Shown: piece by piece, positions 7,881-18,100 of the stretch
Numbering within the stretch: position 1 is the first letter of the stretch
Layout of the letters: each line of letters begins with the position of its first letter
Assembly (NCBI RefSeq): GCF_002289345.1
Contig: NZ_NSDG01000046.1
Location: 96,658 to 130,613, forward strand
Reading direction: 5' to 3'
DNA from: Pseudoalteromonas sp. HM-SA03
GTDB taxonomy: Bacteria; Pseudomonadota; Gammaproteobacteria; Enterobacterales; Alteromonadaceae
DNA: 33,956 nt
Made by a program: the position numbers and the translations under genes
Notes under the pieces: generated by a model
Database searches by the model: none
Seen by the model: the letters and a program-made list of their open reading frames with translations, nothing else
What the model was told of the DNA's origin: nothing

Positions 7881-9476
7881 GTTATCTAACACTTTACCTA
7901 TCTCACGCTGTAGTTGCGGCAGTTCCAGTGCTTTGAAATAAAGCCAACCTTGATGCACATTCACCCCTCGACTTTTGAGATAACGAGCTTGAGCTTGGGT
8001 TTCTACCCCTTCAGCAATCAGTTTTTTATCCAGCTTTTCCGCCATATCAATCACGGCCGATAACACCGGGGATTGCAAAGTATCTAGGCCAATTGATGCT
8101 ACAAAGCTCTGATCTATTTTCAACAGGTCGATCGGAAAACTTTGTAAGTACTGTAGACCACTATACCCCGTACCAAAATCATCAATCGCGATTTCTATTC
8201 CGGCACGTTTGAGCTCAGTTAGTACCGTTTTCGTTTGAGCCTGCGTCAGCACATCACGTTCAGTTAATTCAATAGTTAATGAAGATATTTGGTTTTTTGC
8301 AGCAAGTAAGGCATCGATATAGCGTTTAGAGCCCAGAAGTAAACCATTAACGTTAAAAGACACCTTAAAGTCTGGCTGAGCGACTAAGATATCCGTCAAA
8401 TCACGCACAGCATTTTCGACTTGCGCTATCGAAATATCTAAAATAGTACCATCACGCTCAGCTTCTGGCACAAAGTAAGCGGGGCCGAGCATTCCTTCAA
8501 GTGGGTGACGCCAACGAATGAGTACTTCCACGCCCACTATCGATGATATCTGTGCATTAACGAGAGGTTGATACACATTAAATAATTCATCATTTGCCAA
8601 TGCTCTTAATATTTGTGTTTTGCTGCTTAGCTGGCGCTTGTCATAACTGATTAATAACAACGTGAGGCCAACCCAAGAGGCACAATACAACACACTCCAA
8701 AGTACTAGCCACAACCAACCTAGGCTCACTAGTTGCTCATCATTCTTTGCAATGATCAAGCTCATCTGCGGCAAACTCGGAATAGCTGCAACGTATGCAA
8801 ACTTTACCTTTGCATCATCAAAGAGTCCTTCTACTGCGCGACTATTAGTGGCTGGAAATAGTTTCTGGCGGATTGGCAACGCGTATTTACCATTTAAAAA
8901 AACCGGCACACCTGTGCTATTGTCGACCAAGGCAGCAAAATCGGTATTATGATGAGCTGAGATATCAAGCATACTCTTTAGCCAATGATCCGGCATCAAC
9001 ACATTTACCTCATAACCATCGTCTCTCGTGCGCGCCAAAACAAAGGCTGGAAGTTCTAAATAGTCGGTAATGATTGGGCCATAGTATCTAAGCCCGGGCT
9101 TTTTTATTGGGGCACTGGTATTCACAGGTGGAGTGAGTTGCCCAAAAGAATTGCAGACCAATTTGCCTTTACTATCTACGATCCCTATTTCGCTCATGCC
9201 AGGGTTTTCAAAAACCAATCTACGCATGTAGTGTAGACCCTCAGGATCGCAATTCGGAGAAAGATGGATGGCATGTTTTAAGGTATCATCTACAACGACA
9301 AACTCTTTGTTGATGTCAGATACAATCCGACTCGCTACAGTGACAAGGTTAGATTTAGCGGTCTCTTTTTGATGCACATAGGTGAAGGCAGCCACGATTG
9401 AAAATACAAAGGTGCAAGACAACCAAGCAATAAAGATATTCTTAAACAACTTGCTTAAGGAGTGTGCTCCTCGCAT
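7866..9476 (-). CDS. CSS-motif EAL-domain cyclic-di-GMP phosphodiesterase, membrane-bound
   Basis: 536 residues. A transmembrane helix near residues 13-33 is followed by a periplasmic sensor of about 210 residues with two cysteines (SPNCDPEG and LVCNSFG) typical of the CSS-motif domain. A second hydrophobic segment (GWLWLVLWSVLYCASWVGLTL) lies around residues 250-275. A cytoplasmic EAL domain starts near residue 290. Its signature is EVL at Glu317, with FNVNG, ELTERD, DDFGTGYSGL, LLKID and AEGVE all present, so the domain should hydrolyse c-di-GMP to pGpG. Related enzymes (the PdeC group) respond to periplasmic redox state through the cysteine pair. The ATG has a GAGGAG site 4 bases upstream. 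It is monocistronic. Confidence 0.9.
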   Translation of the reverse strand: MRGAHSLSKLFKNIFIAWLSCTFVFSIVAAFTYVHQKETAKSNLVTVASRIVSDINKEFVVVDDTLKHAIHLSPNCDPEGLHYMRRLVFENPGMSEIGIVDSKGKLVCNSFGQLTPPVNTSAPIKKPGLRYYGPIITDYLELPAFVLARTRDDGYEVNVLMPDHWLKSMLDISAHHNTDFAALVDNSTGVPVFLNGKYALPIRQKLFPATNSRAVEGLFDDAKVKFAYVAAIPSLPQMSLIIAKNDEQLVSLGWLWLVLWSVLYCASWVGLTLLLISYDKRQLSSKTQILRALANDELFNVYQPLVNAQISSIVGVEVLIRWRHPLEGMLGPAYFVPEAERDGTILDISIAQVENAVRDLTDILVAQPDFKVSFNVNGLLLGSKRYIDALLAAKNQISSLTIELTERDVLTQAQTKTVLTELKRAGIEIAIDDFGTGYSGLQYLQSFPIDLLKIDQSFVASIGLDTLQSPVLSAVIDMAEKLDKKLIAEGVETQAQARYLKSRGVNVHQGWLYFKALELPQLQREIGKVLDNKRAA

Positions 9477-9552
9477 AAGCTCCTCACTCCACGGAACGCA
9501 AACAGGCGCAGAGTGTAGCTCGAATATGTGACAAAACTATTTCAATATAAAA

Positions 9553-9580
9553 AAAGCCTTGGTATTACCACCAAGGCTTT
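9553..9580 (-). terminator. Rho-independent terminator after ihfA
   Basis: A perfect 11-bp stem (AAAGCCTTGGT at 9553-9563 with ACCAAGGCTTT at 9570-9580) has the loop ATTACC. On the minus strand it is followed by a T run. It lies just after the ihfA stop and ends the phe-ihfA transcript. Confidence 0.9.
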
Positions 9581-9586
9581 CTTATA

Positions 9587-9886
9587 TTACAAGTTTTTGC
9601 TTGTGCCGACCTCAACACGGGTTTTTAACTTTTGGCCAGGCCTAAAAGTTACCACGCGTCGCGCAGAAATAGGAATATCTTCCCCAGTTTTTGGGTTCCT
9701 ACCTGGGCGTTCCTTCTTGTCGCGAAGGTCAAAGTTACCAAACCCAGAGAGCTTTACTTGCTCGCCGTTTTCTAGCGCTGAGCGGATTTCTTCAAAAAAC
9801 GCTTCAACTAAGTCTTTGGCATCTTTCTTATTGATCCCCAATTTTTCAAATAGGTGTTCAGCTATGTCGGCTTTAGTAAGCGCCAT
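9587..9886 (-). CDS. ihfA: Integration host factor subunit alpha
   Basis: 99 residues, the same length as E. coli IhfA. It begins [17 protein letters not shown] and carries the bacterial DNA-binding (HU/IHF) signature with the beta-arm around [20 protein letters not shown]; the Pro in RNPKTG is the residue that intercalates at DNA kinks. The protein pairs with IhfB to bend DNA sharply in replication initiation, recombination and transcription control. Its ribosome-binding site GAGGGA lies in the last codons of pheT, only 2 bases separate the genes, and the pheT-ihfA order is conserved in gammaproteobacteria, so translation is probably coupled. Confidence 0.98.
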   Translation of the reverse strand: MALTKADIAEHLFEKLGINKKDAKDLVEAFFEEIRSALENGEQVKLSGFGNFDLRDKKERPGRNPKTGEDIPISARRVVTFRPGQKLKTRVEVGTSKNL

Positions 9887-9888
9887 AT

Positions 9889-12276
9889 CTAGTCCCTCAA
9901 CGATGCATTGAATTGTTTGGCCAGTTCGGCCACCACGTTTTCTACAACCGCGTTGATGTCTTTCTCTTCGAGCGTTCTATCAACCGCTTGTAATGTTAGA
10001 GCAATGGCTAAACTCTTATGATCAGGTTCAACCCCTTGCCCTTTGTACACATCGAATAAGTTTAGGTCAACTAATTGATTTCCGCCAACTTTCTCAATGC
10101 ACTCTAAAATATCGCCTATTTTTACGTCATCTGCAACTAAAATAGCAATATCTCTTCTATTTGATGGGAATTTAGAGATACTAACCGCTTCTGGAAGCAA
10201 GCGATTTTCTAAAGCAGCCATGTCGATTTCAAATACATATGGCGTATCTTTAAGCTCTAACGGCTTTAATAGCTGAGGGTGTACTGCACCGATGAAACCA
10301 ACCTTTTTACCGTCTGCATAAATTGCAGCAGATTGACCAGGGTGCAAACCATCGCTCACTTCCGCTTTAAAGCTAAAGCGTGCCTTATCGTTACAAAGCG
10401 CAAGTAATGCTTCTACATCGCCTTTCACATCAAAGAAATCCACTTTACGTGAAGGCACAGACCAGTGTTCATTGTGCGTATTACCATACGCGATACCACC
10501 GATCACAGCAGTTTGACGTACGCCGTTTTCCGCGCTGTCGTCTTTGATGAACTTAAGGCCCGTTTCGAATAAGCGAATACGTGACTGTTGACGGTTTTGG
10601 TTATAAGAAACCGCATTGATAAGCCCTGTCATCAAGCTTACACGCATTGCTGACATTTCAATCGAAATTGGGTGCGGAAGAATTAATGCATCGGCTTTTG
10701 GATGTAGCTGCTGCTGTGCTTTTGGATCAACGAAGCTATATGTGATGGCTTCTTGATAACCACGGCTTACTAACTCATCTCTAAAGCGTGCTACTGGCAA
10801 ACGTGCTTCTTGATGATCTGTCATCTTTAACGCAGCGGTTGGTGCCACATTTGGAATATTGTTGTAGCCAAATACGCGCGCAACTTCTTCAATTAAGTCT
10901 TCTTCGATACTAATGTCGAAGCGATAGCTTGGTACTTGAGCTTGCCACTGGCCGCCTGCAAATGTTACCGCTAAGCCCAAACGCGTTAAGATGTCTGATA
11001 CTTTAGCATCTTCGATATGATAACCAATCACGCGGTCTAAACGCTCACGGCGTAAAGTCACTTGACGCTCTTTTGGTAAATCAGTTTCTGACACAGCTTC
11101 AACAATCGGTCCTGCTTCACCGCCAACGATTTCAAGTAGCAAGCCTGTTGCTCTTTCCATCGCATCACGCTGCAGTACCGGGTCTACACCACGCTCATAA
11201 CGGTGCGATGCATCGGTATGCAAACCATAGCTACGAGCCTGGCCTGCAATCGCAAGCGGTGCAAAGAACGCGCTTTCTAGCAAGATGTCTTTTGTCTCGT
11301 CACTAACACCCGACTGTTCACCACCGAAAATACCTGCCATCGCAAGTGCTTTATTATCATCAGCAATCAGTAGTGTTGATGGATTAAGCTTCGCCGTGTT
11401 GCCGTCTAACAATACTAGCTCTTCATTCTCACAGGCATTACGTACTTTAATTCCACCTTCGATTTGGCTTAAATCGAACGCGTGCATAGGGTGACCTAGC
11501 TCAAGCAATACGTAGTTCGTAACATCAACAACTGGATCAATTGAGCGTACACCGCAGCGGCGTAGTTTCTCTACCATCCAAAACGGGGTCTCTGCTTTAA
11601 CATTAACGCCCTTGATCACACGACCTAAGTAGCGTGGACATGCTTCGCTGTTTACCAATTCAATAGAGATTTTATCATCAATCGTTGGCGTAACTGGCGT
11701 GATAGCAACTTCTGTTACGTCGATGCTGTTTAGTACCCCAACTTCACGAGCAAGACCTTTGATCCCTAAACAATCGCTACGGTTAGCCGTTAAATCGACA
11801 TCAATCGTTACATCGTTCAAGCCGAAGTATTCACGAATATCTTGACCGATTGGCGCATCCATAGGGAGCTCTAAAATACCATCTGAACTTTCCGCCATAC
11901 CAAGCTCTTCAAACGCACACAGCATGCCGTGAGACGGCTGACCGCGAAGTTTAGCTTTCTTAATTTTGAAATCGCCTGGAAGCGTTGCGCCCACTTTAGC
12001 AACTGCTACTTTTAAACCGGCACGGCAGTTAGCGGCACCACAAACAATATCTAGTAGTTCGTCTTCGCCTACGTTTACTTTTGTCACTCTAAGCTTGTCA
12101 GCATCTGGGTGTTGACCACATTCAACCACTTCACCGATAACCACACCTTGGAAGTCACCAGCAACTGGGTCTACACCATCTACTTCTAAACCAGCCATTG
12201 ATAATTGCTCAGATAGCGCATCAGTATCAATTGCTGGATTGACCCACTCGCGTAACCACTTTTCACTGAATTTCAT
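9889..12276 (-). CDS. pheT: Phenylalanine--tRNA ligase beta subunit
   Basis: 795 residues, equal to the E. coli protein. It begins [17 protein letters not shown]. Domains in order: tRNA-binding EMAP-like fold (about 40-150, with [16 protein letters not shown]), B3/B4 editing region (about 210-380, with GHPMHAFDL), B5 (about 400-475), the inactive synthetase-like core, and a C-terminal ferredoxin-fold anticodon-binding domain ([14 protein letters not shown]). It forms the alpha2-beta2 enzyme with PheS that charges tRNA-Phe, and edits Tyr-tRNA-Phe. It lies 13 bases after pheS and 2 bases before ihfA. Confidence 0.98.
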   Translation of the reverse strand: MKFSEKWLREWVNPAIDTDALSEQLSMAGLEVDGVDPVAGDFQGVVIGEVVECGQHPDADKLRVTKVNVGEDELLDIVCGAANCRAGLKVAVAKVGATLPGDFKIKKAKLRGQPSHGMLCAFEELGMAESSDGILELPMDAPIGQDIREYFGLNDVTIDVDLTANRSDCLGIKGLAREVGVLNSIDVTEVAITPVTPTIDDKISIELVNSEACPRYLGRVIKGVNVKAETPFWMVEKLRRCGVRSIDPVVDVTNYVLLELGHPMHAFDLSQIEGGIKVRNACENEELVLLDGNTAKLNPSTLLIADDNKALAMAGIFGGEQSGVSDETKDILLESAFFAPLAIAGQARSYGLHTDASHRYERGVDPVLQRDAMERATGLLLEIVGGEAGPIVEAVSETDLPKERQVTLRRERLDRVIGYHIEDAKVSDILTRLGLAVTFAGGQWQAQVPSYRFDISIEEDLIEEVARVFGYNNIPNVAPTAALKMTDHQEARLPVARFRDELVSRGYQEAITYSFVDPKAQQQLHPKADALILPHPISIEMSAMRVSLMTGLINAVSYNQNRQQSRIRLFETGLKFIKDDSAENGVRQTAVIGGIAYGNTHNEHWSVPSRKVDFFDVKGDVEALLALCNDKARFSFKAEVSDGLHPGQSAAIYADGKKVGFIGAVHPQLLKPLELKDTPYVFEIDMAALENRLLPEAVSISKFPSNRRDIAILVADDVKIGDILECIEKVGGNQLVDLNLFDVYKGQGVEPDHKSLAIALTLQAVDRTLEEKDINAVVENVVAELAKQFNASLRD

Positions 12277-12289
12277 ACTTTTGTCGCTC

Positions 12290-13273
<984 letters not shown>

Positions 13274-13353
13274 CTACCTGATCTTTGCTGAGGTAATTTG
13301 CTGTTATTTAATCTCTTATGATAACTGAATTGCAAGGCGATATTCTAGCCCTG

Positions 13354-14058
13354 TTACAGCTTTAAAGTGGCTTTTATAAAAGGAATTGTTAACTTTCTTT
13401 GCGCAGCCATGGATGCGTGATCGAGTTTATCCAATACATCAAGTAACGCGCGCATATCACGACTCAATCTCGTGAGCAAAAATCGCGCACATTCATCGGA
13501 GAGCTCAAGGCCACGCATGTGTGCTCTTTTTACTAAGGCTTCGGCTTTATCATCATCACTCATCGAGCGGATCTGAAAGGTCGTTCCCCAGGTTAGACGC
13601 GATTCTAAGTCTGGCAGTGACAAATTCAGCATGTTGGGCAACAGATCGGCAGTAACCACAAGGCATTTGCCTTTTTCATTAAAGCGATTGAAAAAGTTAA
13701 ATAAGGCTTTTTCCCACGCTTCATCTCCTGCAACCAAATGCACATCGTCTATACAAACTACATCCAATGCATCAAGTCCATCTAACACTAACGGGCCAAA
13801 ATCCAACACTTCTCGCATCGACAATAAAATAGTCGAGAGTCCAAGTTCTTGCGCTTCAATACACGTGGCATAAAGCAAGTGCGACTTGCCAGAGTCTGCC
13901 AATCCACACAGATAAGTGTACTGAAATCCGGTTAAACGACGGGCAAGACCATTTTTTAAGTGGCTTACTTCCAATGAAGCTTCACCGCCAAAATAAGAAG
14001 CAAAAGTTTCGTCATCAGGCAGCGTCACAGGTAACGCCATTTGACGTGGCGATTCCAT
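13354..14058 (-). CDS. hda: DnaA regulatory inactivator Hda
   Basis: 234 residues from the ATG at 14058 (E. coli Hda is 233). The extreme N-terminus contains QMALP, a match to the beta-clamp-binding pentapeptide of Hda, followed by LPDDETFASYF. That motif and a GGTGGG site 8 bases upstream argue for this start rather than the next ATG (14040) or the longer open frame. An AAA+ core follows with Walker A GLADSGKSHLL and Walker B-like VVCIDDVHLV, ending RKLTIPFIKATLKL. Hda binds the sliding clamp and stimulates ATP hydrolysis by DnaA to prevent re-initiation. It starts 1 base after the DUF2066 gene stop, implying coupled translation. Confidence 0.96.
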   Translation of the reverse strand: MESPRQMALPVTLPDDETFASYFGGEASLEVSHLKNGLARRLTGFQYTYLCGLADSGKSHLLYATCIEAQELGLSTILLSMREVLDFGPLVLDGLDALDVVCIDDVHLVAGDEAWEKALFNFFNRFNEKGKCLVVTADLLPNMLNLSLPDLESRLTWGTTFQIRSMSDDDKAEALVKRAHMRGLELSDECARFLLTRLSRDMRALLDVLDKLDHASMAAQRKLTIPFIKATLKL

Positions 14059-14059
14059 C

Positions 14060-15121
14060 CTAGTTACCCACCCAATTGTATTTAAGGTTGTTGTCGTCTG
14101 CGATTTGATAATAGGCTCTCGGGTCTTCGTACGCCTTAAAGCTTTGCTCCAATGCAATCGTTTTACGCAAGTCTGATACGCTTGAGGTATGTTCAATCGC
14201 AAACTTCACAGCTGTTTTCGCACGGTAGATCACATCAACATCCACCACGGTACTCATAGATAGCAAACGACGCTTCGCCATTTCTACATCCGTAAATGAC
14301 TGTAATTGCTCAACCACAATTTCAGTTCGATGCGCCTCTAAAGTGAGGTTAGGATCGATAACATATTTCTGAGCTAAGGTGCTAGATAGCTGATTCACCA
14401 TATCAATAATAACTTGCTGCTTGTCACCGACATATTGCTCAGGCTCAAAATATTCAGCGTCAGTATAGCGCCAGTCTAGCTGCCAAGAATTTGTATGGAG
14501 GGGCTGAAACAAACGTGCGGTGATAACGCGCTCCGCCTCATAACGCAATGACGCATCTTCTACTTCGTTAGAAAAGTTTCCCCACACCTCTGCGATACTC
14601 ACATTACTGCGATCTTCAAGATCCATCAGAGGAACAACGACCGGCACGCCCCACTCGTCCGCAGTGTCATAAATCAAGCGTTCGAGCTGAGGGTAACTTT
14701 CTTGCGTAACAAACTCTCGGCGGAAGTTATCTTCGATCACCATCCAAATCGCGACCATAGGACGGCGGTTGCCCCAAAGCGGTAAGCCAGCTTCTCTGAC
14801 TAGATCTTCGACCTTACCAGGCTCAAACTCCACCTTTATTTTGGTTACGCCTTGTCGATCATAATATTCATATCTCAGCATGTAATCTGAGATGCGCTTA
14901 AGGCTCGCTTGGATAGAAGGGTGAGAAAAATCATCGGCTTTACCTGTGAGCTTTTGCAACACTTTTAATAATGCCTGTTGGCTCGCTTGCGCTCGCGTTG
15001 CGCGAGATTTGTCACTAACACTCAGCGAGGCTTCATATAAATTTTGAACTTCTACTGCTTTTGCCGTCATGGCAAAACAAAACAGTGCAATAAGGATCAG
15101 CCTGATGATCATAATGTCCAT
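14060..15121 (-). CDS. DUF2066 domain-containing exported protein
   Basis: 353 residues. It has a signal peptide (IIRLILIALFCFAMTAKA), so the mature part is probably periplasmic. The N-terminal part (ASLSVSDKSRATRAQASQQA, then LLKVLQKLTG) and the region around GLPLWGNRRPMVAIWM match what I recall of DUF2066 proteins, which often lie directly upstream of hda in Alteromonadales and Vibrionales. Function is unknown. Two starts are possible, ATG 15121 or ATG 15112; neither has a strong ribosome-binding site. It sits just upstream of hda (1-base gap), suggesting an operon. Confidence 0.88.
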   Translation of the reverse strand: MDIMIIRLILIALFCFAMTAKAVEVQNLYEASLSVSDKSRATRAQASQQALLKVLQKLTGKADDFSHPSIQASLKRISDYMLRYEYYDRQGVTKIKVEFEPGKVEDLVREAGLPLWGNRRPMVAIWMVIEDNFRREFVTQESYPQLERLIYDTADEWGVPVVVPLMDLEDRSNVSIAEVWGNFSNEVEDASLRYEAERVITARLFQPLHTNSWQLDWRYTDAEYFEPEQYVGDKQQVIIDMVNQLSSTLAQKYVIDPNLTLEAHRTEIVVEQLQSFTDVEMAKRRLLSMSTVVDVDVIYRAKTAVKFAIEHTSSVSDLRKTIALEQSFKAYEDPRAYYQIADDNNLKYNWVGN

Positions 15122-15244
15122 GTTTTTCTGACTATAAAGCCTGATCCTAAATCAATCATCTGCTTAAAGCAAAGGACAACGAACAATATCATGAAATTTT
15201 ATAAAAACATGATAAATAACAAAATATTAATCTTATATTCAGTG

Positions 15245-16417
15245 TTATTTGAAGCTGAAGGAGACCTGCTTCTTACCCTTTCCTTTCGACTCATAAAGTG
15301 CTTGATCCGCTACTTTTAATAACGATTCCGCACTGAATTCCACGCCCTCAGAAACCGCCATGCCGATGCTGCATCCGACATTTACCAACTCACCATTGGT
15401 AAGCAAGATATCTTCATTTATCACGCTCAAAAGGCGATTTGCTAAGCTTTCAAGCAAGTCTCTGGCAATTTTTTCATTAATCACAAAGACAAACTCATCT
15501 CCACCAATACGACAAACAAAGTCATACTCTCGTAACGCTTCTTGTAGACGTCTTGCTACATGTACCAAAACCTCGTCACCACTATGATGGCCGTGATTAT
15601 CATTAATCGGCTTGAAGTTATCTAAATCGAGATACCCTAAATACACATTTACTGGCTGTCTCATCGAGCGAGCAGACATTTTATTCAGCTCGTTAAATAG
15701 ATACTTTCGATTCGCCAGTTGCGTAAGGCTATCGTGGTAGGCATCAAACTCTAGCTTTTCTTGAAGTGATTTGCGCTTGTCGACCTCTGTTCTTAACTCT
15801 TCTAAACTCACGCTAAGTTCATGGGTACGCTTTTCTACCATTGCTTCCAATTCAAGTTCATGGGTTCTAAGTGCAGTATTCGCTTCAATGAGTGCTTGCT
15901 GATTTGCAAATGCGTCCATCGCAGATGCAATAACATGACTAACGGTATATAACAAATCCACTATGGCTTCCGAATATTCATCGCTGCGACGATAGGATTG
16001 GATCACAAACGCGCCTAAATGCTTGTCGCGATTGATTAGCGGAAAGCATAACCATTGCTTGGGGAAACTGCCTAACATTTCAATAATTCCCTTCTCGGTC
16101 AGTGCCATCAAAGCGTGCTCAGAATAGTTCTTTACGCTGTCAGAGCGCAGCGCATAACTGGTGAGCGTTTTGTCTATTTCAGGGCTAGTTAGACTATTTA
16201 ATTCCTCGAGTGAAACACTGTCTTTGACATCGTGGAAATAGGGAAATTCAAACTCGCCATCTTGTCTTTGCAAAACCACATAGAAATTGTCCGCGTAAGT
16301 AATTTTTTGCACAATACAGTGCACATTCAACAAAAAGTGTTCCAAAGATTCGCTGGAGTTTAAGCACGAAACGATATCTGTCATGTTATCTATTACTTCA
16401 GGAAGTTCCGCCATCAT
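15245..16417 (-). CDS. GGDEF diguanylate cyclase with N-terminal GAF-like sensor
   Basis: 390 residues from the ATG at 16417, which has AAGGG 6-7 bases upstream; the longer frame starts at a GTG at 16453 without a site. A GAF-like sensor (about 1-165) and a coiled-coil linker (about 170-220, ALIEANTALRTHELELEAMV) precede a GGDEF domain. The active-site motif GGDEF is at residues 305-309 with an RxxD inhibitory site (REYD, 296-299) five residues before it, so the enzyme should make c-di-GMP from two GTP and be product-inhibited. No transmembrane helix is evident, so it is cytoplasmic. It counterbalances the EAL enzyme at 7866-9476, though the genes are not linked in transcription. Confidence 0.92.
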   Translation of the reverse strand: MMAELPEVIDNMTDIVSCLNSSESLEHFLLNVHCIVQKITYADNFYVVLQRQDGEFEFPYFHDVKDSVSLEELNSLTSPEIDKTLTSYALRSDSVKNYSEHALMALTEKGIIEMLGSFPKQWLCFPLINRDKHLGAFVIQSYRRSDEYSEAIVDLLYTVSHVIASAMDAFANQQALIEANTALRTHELELEAMVEKRTHELSVSLEELRTEVDKRKSLQEKLEFDAYHDSLTQLANRKYLFNELNKMSARSMRQPVNVYLGYLDLDNFKPINDNHGHHSGDEVLVHVARRLQEALREYDFVCRIGGDEFVFVINEKIARDLLESLANRLLSVINEDILLTNGELVNVGCSIGMAVSEGVEFSAESLLKVADQALYESKGKGKKQVSFSFK

Positions 16418-16596
16418 TGATCGCCCTTTTGAATCATTAATTCTCAATCTCACAAAAGCTTAACTAGCAGTGCTAAAAATTACCAGAAATCAATTACTTT
16501 TTTATCCGGTCATCTAGGTGTCAGAGGTCTGTTGACCTTTCAATCTGATGTGTAACACTTTAAAATTCGCTGACTAGGGTTTAAACGGAATACATA

Positions 16597-17037
16597 ATGA
16601 AATACTTACATACCATGGTACGTGTACGTAATCTTGATGAATCAATGAAGTTTTATTGCGACCTCTTAGGTCTCGTTGAAGTGAAACGTTATGACAGTGA
16701 ACAAGGCCGCTTTAGTTTAATTTATCTCGCCGCCCCTGATCAATTTGAGCAAGCGCAGCAAAGCTTTTCTCCTACTATCGAACTTACCTATAACTGGGAC
16801 CCGGAAGAATACTGCGGTGGTCGTAATTTTGGCCACTTGGCCTTTGCCGTAGAAAACATTTACGCACTTTGCCAAAAGCTGCAAGATGCAGGTGTGGTGA
16901 TCAACCGACCACCGCGCTGTGGTCACATGGCATTTGTTAAATCTCCTGATGGCATTTCTATCGAGTTACTCCAACAAGGTGATGCTTTGCCTCCAGCCGA
17001 GCCTTGGCTGTCAATGGAAAACACGGGTAGTTGGTAA
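16597..17037 (+). CDS. gloA: Lactoylglutathione lyase (glyoxalase I)
   Basis: 146 residues. The opening MKYLHTMVRVRNLDESMKFY is close to E. coli GloA. Metal ligands match the nickel/zinc glyoxalase I set: His5, the Glu in IELTYNWD, the His in NFGHLAF and the Glu in SIELLQ. It converts the methylglyoxal-glutathione hemithioacetal to S-lactoylglutathione. It is transcribed alone, divergent from the GGDEF gene; the roughly 140-base gap must hold both promoters. The C-terminus (PPAEPWLSMENTGSW) is slightly longer than in E. coli and resembles the longer proteobacterial form. Confidence 0.9.
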   Translation: MKYLHTMVRVRNLDESMKFYCDLLGLVEVKRYDSEQGRFSLIYLAAPDQFEQAQQSFSPTIELTYNWDPEEYCGGRNFGHLAFAVENIYALCQKLQDAGVVINRPPRCGHMAFVKSPDGISIELLQQGDALPPAEPWLSMENTGSW

Positions 17038-17117
17038 TAATTGCTGATAATCACTAAAACACTGGAGCGATGTATTTAACTTGAATCAGAATATCCACCG
17101 CTCCTTCTCCCCTTACT

Positions 17118-17870
17118 TTAATAAGCAAGATGGTAGCTTTTAAGCAATTTTATCAGTTGCTTTTTGAACAGCTTGGAATCTAATACCTGTTGTAGCGCCT
17201 CAAAGTCCGATGCAGAATCTTTAGGCGCTAATATTGCTCTAAAATAGGTTTCATGAGGATTTTGAGAAAAGTGAAACACTCGCTTCCAACCATTTTTAGC
17301 AACAAGATATTCTGTCGTGGAACGACTGACGATGGCAATACTCACTCGTTTTTTGAAGAGCATTTCCAGTAGTGCTTCTTCGGAATTTACGTTCACTCGC
17401 TGGATATTGGCTTGCTCCACCCCGTGGTCCAAGTGGCGGTAGTAGTACCCTGCAATGGCACCAACCTGATTACCGTACAATGAGCTTGGGTGATAATATT
17501 CAAACGGATGTTCTACATGCGAGACAAATTCGTCCGTGTCATATATTAACGGGCTGCTCCACAAATACTTTTGTTTTTTGCGGTCATCAAACCAAGCTGG
17601 GTTTGCCCCTAAAATAAAACCTTTGAGCGTTTGCTGTTCGAGCTGCTTATCTAAGCGTTTACGTGGTACAAAACGTACTTCTACCTGCTGCTCTTTTTGC
17701 ACGGCATTAATCAGTTTGGCTAAATCAAAATAAAGACCTTTTTGCGCTTCTAGATCAATAATATAGGGCGGCTTACGATGATATACGTAAAGAATTTGGG
17801 TTTCAGCAGCTGTCACTGAAAAGGCTACCATTAACCAAGTGAAAGTGGCAATAAAGTACTTTTTTAACAC
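17118..17870 (-). CDS. Periplasmic substrate-binding protein (SBP_bac_3-like)
   Basis: 250 residues, starting at a GTG with GAGG 6 bases upstream. It has a signal peptide (LKKYFIATFTWLMVAFSVTAA) and an amino-acid-binding-protein-like fold (YHRKPPYIIDLEAQKGLYFDLAKLI, where the G-L-Y-F-D-L segment is typical of family 3 solute-binding proteins). No ABC permease or ATPase gene is adjacent, so it is an orphan. Such proteins in Alteromonadales are common and may act as sensors or as degenerate binding proteins. The ligand is unknown. Confidence 0.8.
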   Translation of the reverse strand: MLKKYFIATFTWLMVAFSVTAAETQILYVYHRKPPYIIDLEAQKGLYFDLAKLINAVQKEQQVEVRFVPRKRLDKQLEQQTLKGFILGANPAWFDDRKKQKYLWSSPLIYDTDEFVSHVEHPFEYYHPSSLYGNQVGAIAGYYYRHLDHGVEQANIQRVNVNSEEALLEMLFKKRVSIAIVSRSTTEYLVAKNGWKRVFHFSQNPHETYFRAILAPKDSASDFEALQQVLDSKLFKKQLIKLLKSYHLAY

Positions 17871-17979
17871 TGAGTGCCTCGTGTCTAACCTAAACTTTTC
17901 ATACCAATCTAACTGCTAATACAGCCTAACGCCTTCTCAGCACACCAGTTAATTCCTTTTACATTTTTTTAAATGAGCA

Positions 17980-17998
17980 AAGGGACCAAAGGCCCCTT
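17980..17998. terminator. Probable terminator after the collagenase gene
   Basis: AAGGGACC pairs with GGCCCCTT across a three-base loop (8 pairs, one G-U in RNA). T-rich sequence follows on both strands. It lies about 100 bases after the collagenase stop and about 110 bases before the start of the solute-binding protein gene. Placement is moderately certain. Confidence 0.45.
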
Positions 17999-18100
17999 AT
18001 TTTACAAAAATATAACAAAAACAAATTATGAACAAGTAATAACTGTGATCTGTATCACCCGTTTTATTACTTTCATTATGTCTGCCTTAGTATTAGGCAA

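Noticed and set aside
14059..14202. Longer N-terminus for Hda
   Set aside because: The extra 48 codons overlap the DUF2066 gene and do not resemble Hda; the clamp-binding motif sits right after the ATG at 14058.
16418..16453. GTG start for the GGDEF protein
   Set aside because: No ribosome-binding site before the GTG, whereas the ATG at 16417 follows AAGGG.
17064..17104. GGAGCG/CGCTCC hairpin as a gloA terminator
   Set aside because: Only 6 pairs with a loop of about 29 bases and no T run.
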